Source of the DNA: Prorocentrum cordatum
Lineage: Eukaryota; Sar; Dinophyceae; Prorocentrales; Prorocentraceae
Direction of reading: 5' to 3'
DNA: 64,000 bases
NCBI GenBank assembly: GCA_963575745.1
Contig: CAUYUJ010010491.1
Coordinates: 1-64,000 of the forward strand
The stretch's first letter is position 1; each line of letters begins with the position of its first letter. The translations under genes were made by a program, and so were the position numbers. Below the pieces are notes generated by a model. That model was not told the origin of the DNA, did not search any database, and saw only the letters and a list, made by a program, of their open reading frames with translations. Of this stretch, positions 48,901 to 58,295 are shown in pieces.

Positions 48901-51900
48901 TGTGGCTCCGCGCGCGCGTGCGTAGTGGGTGGTGATGCGCGTGGGTGCGTGCGTGCGTGTGTGCGTGGTTGTGGTTGTGGTGGTGGTGGTGGTGGTGCTG
49001 GTGGTGGTGGTGGTTGGTGGTGCTGGTGCTGGTGCTGGTGCTGGTGCTGGTGCTGGTGCTGGTGTGGTGGTGGTGGTGGTGTGTGGTGGTGGTGGTGGTG
49101 GGTGGTGGTGGGTGGTGGTGGTGGTGGTGGTGGTGCGGCGCGGTGGTGGCGGGCGGATGGGCGCGCGAGAAAGAGGCCCGCGCTGGGGCGAGAACGCCAT
49201 CCTGAACGACGGAGGCCAAACACCGATCCGAAAATGAGGCCCACGCTGCAGCGGGAGCACGATTCGGAACGATTCGGGAGCAGAAATGAGGCCGGCGCCT
49301 CAGCGAGAGCAGCATTTTGAACAAAAACGCAGGCGAAAACCCGTTTCCCGGGAATCCTTTGTGTAAAAAACAATACGCGGGGGGGTCGGATATCTTCGGG
49401 ACGCCATCAGGGGAAGTGGGAGAGTATTTTCATATTGTGTAATTGTAGAGGGAGGAGGAGGAGGAGCAGGAGGAGGAGGGAGGAAGAACACTCAGCAAGT
49501 GAAAGACGTGGCACAAGCGGCCGGACCTATTCCTCTTTCTGGTCGACACTTGCTGCGCCTTGGCGGCAGAATTCCCTGAATGCGCCAGGGATGTGCGCGG
49601 CCTCCACCACTCCATGGCGGAGGGCGCCGTGCAGACGGCACAACGCGTACTATGCCACCCCCTGCCGGTGGCACAAAATAGCCGGGGAGGTGCCCACCTG
49701 CACCAGCAACTCCTGCAACCCTAAAAAAGTGTCCAGCTCTAAGCCGGACGCCGAAAGTGGGAGATGGAGCCCTGAAAAAAAGGGCCTTCTCTGTGGGACA
49801 GAACGCGACATGCTCTAGCTTGTCCCGGCCGCCGCCGCAAGCGAATCGGCAGCGGCCTGCGCCCTGGAACCTGGGGCTCGTGCTCCAGCCGTTGAAGATG
49901 GTCCGCAAGTAGGCGGCAATCACCCTGGGATGGCAGTGACGCGCCAGTTGCAGTAAGTGTCGCTGTGTCCGAACAGGTCGTCGCCCAGGGAGAGTGGCGA
50001 TGTTCCAGCGATCCAGCCCGCGCCGGGGATGGCGCTGCGCATGTGCGGCGGGAGGCCCCCGACAGACTATCGTGACTCTGCGCTGCCACCCTAGTCGATC
50101 TTGGAAGCGTAAATCCGCTGTTGGGGAAGCGCTGATCATCTGCGAGACCTGGATATCTGCGCGCGCCAACTGCAAGAGGAAGCATCGAGGGCGCCACATG
50201 CCCAGCCAGGCCTCCCGGGCGAGGGTGCTGTCGACATTGCTAAGGAGCGCACCCATGCGTCTGGCGCAGGCGTGCACCTGCAAGTTGCCCTGCGCCTCAA
50301 AGCGCACCACCCGCGCCTTGGACCCATGGGCAGCCGAGTGAGCGGAGATCCGTCAGACAGCCTGCTGTGATCCAGTCCGTGGGCCCTGGGAAGAGCGCAA
50401 CGCATGCCTTCCCTTCCGCGGCGTCGAAGTCATCGGGGAGCGGCTGAAGCTGCCCCGCGAACGAGAAGACGGACGCCACGCACACCTGATACGCGCGAGC
50501 GGTCATGCAGGCGCCAGCCCCGAGCTGCCCCCACAGTTTGGCGCGTTCCGCATACTTCCTGCGCGGCGCCTGCCAGGAAGTACACCCCGGGCCAGGCCCG
50601 AGAACGAGGCCCAGGTACTTTGCGGCGGCTGCGACGCCCAGCCTCGCCCAGGCGGGCACCCTGGACCCTATCGCGCGGCGGGCCGCAAGCCCATCCAAGG
50701 GGTCGAGGGGCACCGCCACCGTCTTGGGAACGTTCAGCAAGAGGCCGAATACCTTTCCGAACTCCTCCAAGAAGGCATGCAACGCAGGTAGTTGCCCTAG
50801 AGCCCGCGGCAGGACCGCGGCAAGATCATCCGCCCATGCCCGGAGGGTCGCCGTCGGGAAGCGCCATTGGAGGCGACGCAAATAAAAGTCGGAGACCACC
50901 GCGAACAGAAGCGGACTGAGAGGACATCCTTGCCGCATGCCCCGGGAGATGGCGAACCCCCCGAATCGCGCACCGCTCAGCGAGATCACGCTGTGGTTGT
51001 TCCAATACAGGCTCTGAATGACATTCCTCAACCACGCAGGCCAACCGAGGGCGGCGAAGAAGGCGTGCGGGGGGTCATGCTCGATGGATGGGAACGCCGC
51101 TGCTAAGTCGAAGAAGAAGGCGCATGCCCCCTCCTCCAGCAGGGCGGCTTCCAGCATGGCCTCGTCGATGTCTAGTGCGTTCGAGTGCGTCGACCGCCCG
51201 GGCAAGAACCCCTTCTGCAACTGCGCGACACGTTCGGCGAAAGCGGGCTCGACGGCCAGGCGACAAGCGCTCGCCAGCAGGCGACTGGCAGTGTTCGTTA
51301 CATTTAAAGGTCGCACCCCACCTGGCTCAAATAGATATTGCCCCTGCTCGGTCTGCCCCGCCGCCTTCTTGGGGAGAAAGATCAACGAGCTCTCGTTGAA
51401 CGACGGGTAGTCTTGCGCCAGCCGCGCAAGAGCGCCCTCGGCGCAGCAATCCTGGAAGGCCTCGCATACCATTGGGGCCCGGCGCCGAGTTCCCCGACAA
51501 GGCTATCGCTCGCTGCATGCGCCGCCGGCGCGGGCGGACGCGAAGCAACTCGGAGCGCGACGGCGCCCAACCCCCCCTGCAGGGGCAGGGCCGGCCGGCG
51601 GCACCCCCGTGGAGCCGACGCGATTCTCGGAGTCCTCGCGCAACCACTCCTGGAGCAAATCCGCATCGATGCCGTTGGCTTTGAAGACCTCGGCCCCGCG
51701 ACTGTTCAGCGCGGCCGCCATATCCTCTGGATTGGTCGCGTGGGCGCCGTCGCGCAGCAGCAGCAGCAGCGCCTGCAGTGCAGACCCCGCCCGGCGGCGA
51801 GATAGAGGAGAGACCGGCTTTTTGCTTCGCCTGCGCCGCTCTGGCTTGCCCCCCCGCTTTTTCCCACTCTCTGGCCCTGGAGAGCGCTTCCACGCCCTGC

Positions 51901-54900
51901 TGTCTGGCTTGCTCGACCGCGTGTTCGCGGACAGACCTCAGCCCCCGGCCCACGTTGCCGCCGTGCTCGTACGGGTTGGACACCAATGAAGCAAGATGAA
52001 GGTAGCGTTGCAGGCAGATTGGAATATCCCCTATGGCCTCGGCCTCGGCGGCCCTCAAGAACTCCATTGTCACCCCGAGCTTCGCTTCGATCGAAACGAC
52101 CGCCCCGTGCCCGCTCTCCGCCCTCTGCAAATCAGCCGCTGCCGTCGTGATTCTGTCTTCCAATATCCGCAAGCGGCGCAAGCCGGAGGCCCGCGATTGC
52201 TCCTGGCAACGAGTCTGGAATTCCAGCGCCGTCCGCCGCGCAAAGTCTGGATGCTCGACGGCGGCGTCGGATGCCCCGCGGGGCCCAGCAGGTAGGCGAC
52301 GCGGCGCGCGACGGGCAAACAGAACTGCACGATGGCGTGAAAGACCCGGACGCCACTCCAAGGCCACGGCGCGAATTTCGCGATCTGGCTGTTCAGAGAG
52401 ATGGCTGTTACAGTATATCCGGTCGAGGCGCCCCCTGGACGATGCTGAACCGTGGGTCATGTCTGGCTGATGCATCTCGCGCAGCCCGAATGGCTGGCCC
52501 AGCGTGGCCTGAAAATGTCGTTCCTCCCGCCGGTCCCGCCCACCAGTGGCCTCTCCCGTGGTGGCGGCTCGTCGGTCCATGCGCTGCGGCACGCAATTGA
52601 AGTCACCTCCCAGGATCGTCAGTCGCCGCTCCGACGGGGCCAAAAATCATGAAATGCGGAGCTGAAGGCGCTCGCGGAGCGCTTGGAAAGAGGTGCATAA
52701 ATCCAGCTCGTCTGGCAAGACCCCGTAGCAGTCTGCGCCCGTCACCTCGTGGCCTGTGTGGAAATACGTTACCACGATGTCCAAGTCGCCTTGTCGACCC
52801 CACAAGGAGAGGACGCTGGCCAGATCACCGTCCACACAGGTGGCTTCGAGAACTGCTGGAGGAAGGCTTCCTGAAGCACGATGCCCACCCCAGCCTGCGC
52901 GGCAGTAGCCCCAGCAGACCTCCACGCCTGGCAGCCGGGCGGCAGCCGCCAGAGTCTGTGGCCCCCCTCGGTGCCGTGTGCCTCCGATAGCAGAACCCCG
53001 TCGCTGCGACACAGCAGCGAGAGCAGATAACGGGTCTTCGCCTCGTGCTGCCAGGCCTCCGCCGCGAAGAGGTCCTGAGCGTTCCACACCGTCAGGCACA
53101 CATCACCTCGAAAAGGTCCGTGCGGCAAGGCTGGCGAAGCCTCGCTCCCTGGCTGCGCGTCAATGCCAGGCGTGCGAGGCAGGGCGAGGGCCCGCAACGG
53201 CAGGTGTGTCGGCGGCAGCATGCCCACAGCTCGTAACAGTCGATTCCGGCGGTATATGTTCATTGGCACGCCCGCTTCTCCAGACCAATGCCGCGGCACC
53301 AAATCCAGAGCTCCCCATTGGAAAGCTGGCAGCGGCGGCACAAGTCGGCCCACTGCGCCCCCCGCTCCACGCGGAGGCTCAAAATCCTGAGTTCCAATTC
53401 TCCCCCTCCATCCCCCAATCGCGGCGGGGCGAAGAGGAGGGGTGTAAGGCCCGGCGCGGGCCCTGACAGTCGGCACCACCGGGGTGGAGCGGAGCGACAA
53501 GACGACGTCGAAGCACCAACCCTCCTCGCCAGACTCCGTCACGACGTGAATTCCAGCATGCATTGGCGTGGCCTCGCGGGAGCGGGACGCCCTTAGGCCC
53601 GCCCCCGCCGGCCGTTTCCCGGCAGCCCCCGCGCCTACGTCGTTGCTGACGGCGATGCCCACGAGGTCCTGGCCCACCTGCAGCGTCTGCAAGCGCGGCG
53701 TAAACTTTGCGCAATTCGTCACGTGAGCCCAGGAGCAAACGCACGCGTCCTGGTGGGTGCATCGCGTCCTGCGTGGCTAAGTGGATGTACTCCCCCAGGC
53801 GGGCCCCCCGATCGTAGTCCGTCTCCTGCAGCTGCAAGCCCGCCGCCTGGATCAAATGATGCATCAGACGACGTACCACTGCTCCGTCCTCCCGGCCCAC
53901 CTCTCCAAGGATAGACACATCCGTGAGGAAGTTGCGATGGGCATTGTTGTCCTGGCCCCTGCGACGAGCGGCCGCGAGAGCCTGTGGGACAGCCGACGCA
54001 TGGGCCACAGCACGCCCCATACCGCGAAGGCTTCCATTTCAGACGCGCCCCCACATCCATGGAGTCCTCCTGGAACGTGGCATCCATGGTCGAAGTCCAC
54101 GTGTCTGCCGTCGCCGATGTGAAAACCAGGAATCGGCCACGATCCAGAAACACCATCTGGGAGCAGAGACGCCAGTAGTGATGCCAGCTCGGGGGCCCCC
54201 CTGTCTCGAGCACCAGGGCGTCGGGTGCCGCATACATGGTGTCCATGCCGTAGAAAGCGTCAGCCGGCAGCCAGCTGCCGCGGAGCCGCTCCAGGGTCAA
54301 GAGCACGTCCAGGTCCGGAAGCGTCTCCGGAAAGAGGACTCCGAGGTGCAGGCGCAGCCGCTCTGGAGTGGGCTCTTCGCCTGCGGCCGGCAGAGCACGC
54401 CCAAGGCGGAGAGCTCCATCAGCAGGCGAGGTAAGGACTCGACTGGTATGTCCATGTGGACCGTGCGGACCGCGGTGAGCTGCAGGAGAGGGGCTGCAGG
54501 CCTCAGGAGATGAGGCACTACCCGTGGGCCCTCGTGGCGCAGCGTGAAGATGGCTAAGCCGGCTTTGACATGCCGGGGACCGCCCTGGCTGGGCAGGATC
54601 ATCTCCAGGGGGGCGTTCACCACCTGGCAGCAGCGGAGAAGCGAGGCCCACCTTGCTCCCAGCAAGGGGTGCCACCATAGATCCATGACCCCTGACATCG
54701 ACGACATACCTGGAAGAAACGGCACTGACGCCACCATCCTCACTGAAAGCGGGCGTTGCGTCGCATCCACAATCCGGAGACCCGCGGCGAGGCAGCGTGT
54801 GAGGGCGTTGGTATCCGAGGGAGCCCACACCACGATACGGCGACCAGCAGCGCTCTGCCAGAAGCGGGCGTCCCCCATCTCAGAGAGCGTAGCGATGTCC

Positions 54901-57900
54901 CGGGACGCGCGAAGCACCTGGGCCGCAGTGGCCGGCTGCAAGGTCTTCACGACGCCGAGTACGTCCGACCACTGGGTGTACATGAGCTCGTCGTCCCCCA
55001 GGGCACTCTCCCCGAGAAGTTGGCACGCAGCCTCGCCCAGCTCCTTGTGAAGCGGCAGGCGACGAATCTTGAGTTTCCTGCGGGCCTTTTGGATGGCGGG
55101 TAGCTCGTCCTGGCAATGCCGCACAGCGCAGTCCAATGACTCGACGAAGTGCGCCACCCGATTGAGGTCCTCAGCCGCCCAAGTCGCGGGAGTCGCCGGA
55201 CTTCCAAGCAGGCGTGCCGTCCGGGCGCGTGCGGCCAGCATCTCCAGCGTGGGGTCCGGGCCCTCGTACATTGCCAGCCCGAGCCGGCGCCAAGGGTCTG
55301 GCGTGTCGACGTCGTAAGCCAGACTCTCGAAGATCCTTCGGAGAGCTGGCCAGTTCGTGGGGTAGTCTACGCTCAACTGCGCTGGGGCGGGGGCGATCAG
55401 CTGCCCGGCGCGCACCAGGTCAAAGTGCTGCAGCACCTCCCGCTCCACGAACTCCTTCAACAATTCGCCAGGCAGGCGCACCGTCGGAGTGACGACCGCG
55501 ACCGTCGAGCCCGAGGCCGCAGCAGCTGCTGGAGGAGCCAGCCCAGGAGGCGGAAGGACGTCGGGAGCGGCCGCCAAAGATAGTTCTGTGAATGGCTGCG
55601 TCATCCCGCGGCCCTCCATCGAGACATCCTCCATGCTGTGGATGTTGTTCCGATCGACGCCGAGCATGTTCTGCACCTCAGCGTTGTGCGCTGAGCAGGA
55701 GGCCGAGCCTGGGACCGTCTCGCCCTCCACGCCGCGGCTCACGCACATCTGGCAAACCGGCATTGCAGCTCAAGTGTTGCAATAGCCCACCAAAGAAAAA
55801 AAAACGCATCCAAATTATAGTCAGCCTTATATTCCGCTCAAGGCGGTGGATGACAAAATAGACCGGGTACGTGAGGTGCTCAGTCCCAGCCCGTTGCCCC
55901 TTGGAAGCAGGGACCCGTGAAGGTGGTGCTAACCCGCCGAGCCGGAGCCAGGGACTATGGCGCGCGGGCCGGCCGCGCGTGCCGGGATGGCCCCTGGAAC
56001 CTCCAGAGGGAGAGAATGTCCCCAGCGTGGACCTCTGGCAGCTTGTGCTTACTCCTTACAGGCTTCACGACTTCTGCCGTCCTTCGACTCGCGCTGGAGC
56101 GGCCGCGAGTTGCTCCAACTTTCCCTGGAGATCTCCGGATCAACCTGGATTTACCCGGATGTATCTCGATTTACCTGGATCTACCTCGATTGATCTGCAC
56201 TCAGCTAGATTTACCTGGCTCGATCCCCACAAGTCGATTGGGGACGAAAAGTCGACAAATCCTTCGAGGCTTACGTAGGTTGTTTTGTATTTTTTCCGGA
56301 TAACGGTAGTTACCTGGGAGGGAAGGGGTGGGTTGTGGGCCCGGGTAGAGGTAACGCTTGGGCGGGGTCGGGCGCGTCGGGGCAGGGGCGCGCTGCGATC
56401 GCCAGAGTAAGCGCGCGAGCACCAGCATGTGGGGCGAGGTCCCAGCCCGCTCCCCGCGCAGGAGCATCACCGTTACCCGGGGAGGGGGGGGAGGAAGGGC
56501 TTGTCCTGGGTGGCGACCCTTGCGCGCCAAAGGTTTGTTGCTCGAAGACAAAAACAAGCAACGGAAACACCATAGATATAGAACACACAAAACACAATAA
56601 CAAAAACAAAAACAACCAAACACCCACATGCACACAAACACACACACACAAAACAAAAATAACAAAACAAAACAACGAACGTACAATAAGCTAGAACATA
56701 GAAACAACACCAAAAAACTATAGCTTGCTTCGGTGGCAACGCACGAGAGCCTCCCTAGCCATCTTGCTGATTCTTGCGAACCGACGCTGGCCGACGCGAA
56801 TCGACGCCAATCGACGCGAACCGACGCTCATCGACGCCAGATCGGCGCCCTCCCATCGACCACCAGAAGCGAGCGCACGCTCATGACTCTAAAGACGGAA
56901 TTGCGAGGACATACAAGGCTCCCATGAGACCATTTCTTATTTCCGGGGGATAACGCATGTTACCCGGGGGGGTGGGGGCGTGGGGGGGAGGGGAACGGTA
57001 ACTGGGGGAGGAAAGGGGGGGAAAGGGGGGGATAACATGCGTTATCCCTTGGGTGGATTAAAAAATGGTCTCCATGAATATCGCGGGCGCGGGTGCCGCC
57101 TCCCGCGGGGGCGCCAGGCACGAGGCGCGGGAGCGGGCCGAAGAGAAGAGGGCGGCCGCGGAATGGATGATAAAAACATGGGACGCACAGAAACATACTA
57201 GTACTAAATGGTCTCCTTGGAGGCGCGCGTCCGACCCGAACATATAGCACACGCATCTTATAGTGTATCCTTTCCCGAGCTGCGTGGCCAGAAAACGCTC
57301 GCCGCGACACATATACTGTAAGATTTCTCGGTGCGCGCGTCGCCCCTGGGGGGGGGGCGACGCACATGTAGTATGAGTGTGTTGGGCTGACGCCGAGAAC
57401 CACCTCCGACAGCTTGTGCTTACAGTGTCTTTCCCTCTCCGCATGGAATCTGCGCAGCGGAGCCAAAGGTCCGGTACGCCGCGCGGGCGGCCCTCGCCGC
57501 CGCCGGCCGCCGGCTCCGCGGGAGCGCGGCCGGCTCGCGCCTCCGCGCCGCGCAGCAGCAAGGCGACGCAGGCCGTGTGCGCCGCCTCCTGCGCCAACTC
57601 GGGATCCTTGGAGGATGAAAAACAAACAAACAAATAAAACAAACAAACAAAATGAACATACAAGAATACTTATCATAACAGACGTAATAATAATAATCAT
57701 ATAATCAGAACAGTAGTAGTAAAAAATAATGGTAATATGAATACTACTAATCATCATAATCGTAATAAATACGAGATAACAGCCAAAAAAACAAATATAG
57801 CAAAAATAAAACATGATATTCACGATAATAATAATAAGAAGAAGAAGAAGAATAGTAATAATAATAATAAGAATAATAATAATAATAATAATAGCACGAA

Positions 57901-58139
57901 TAATGATATACAAAATGGGGCGCAGAAGGGAATACTAGTACGATGCGCCCTCCTTGGAGGCAAACGTCCGAGCCGGACACAGAGTACAAACCTCTTACAG
58001 GAGATCGCCTCCCGAGCGGTCTGGCCAGAGAGCGACCGCCACGGAGATTCTACTGTAAGATGACTGAGCGTGCGCGCCGCCCTTGCACGGACAACACACA
58101 CACAACATACACACAAGAGGAGGAAAAACAACAAAGCTA

Positions 58140-58170
<31 letters not shown>

Positions 58171-58256
58171 AAAAACTCACACACACACACACACACACAC
58201 ACAGGAGGAAAAACAACAAAGCGAACGGTCCTTCGAGGAGGAAAAACAACAAAGCT

Positions 58257-58295
<39 letters not shown>

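Larger units (their letters stand above)
49440..55790 (-). mobile_element. LINE 2, non-LTR retrotransposon, nearly full length
   Basis: Sense order: ORF1-like protein (55763 down to about 53720), AP-endonuclease (about 53115-52310), linker, reverse transcriptase (51472-50297), C-terminal zinc knuckle (about 49860-49800). A CCTCCT-rich tail (sense) lies at 49447-49490. Frameshifts break ORF1 and the endonuclease; the reverse transcriptase is open with intact catalytic residues. It sits in a long intron of the SET-domain gene, same orientation. Confidence 0.75.

Noticed and set aside
48405-49373. Pro/His-rich minus-strand frame of 322 codons
   Set aside because: It spans GGA and GGT microsatellites; composition is fully explained by the repeats.
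55955-56143. Clear extra SET-gene exon
   Set aside because: Splice-like words are present, but no reading frame both stays open and continues the protein convincingly.
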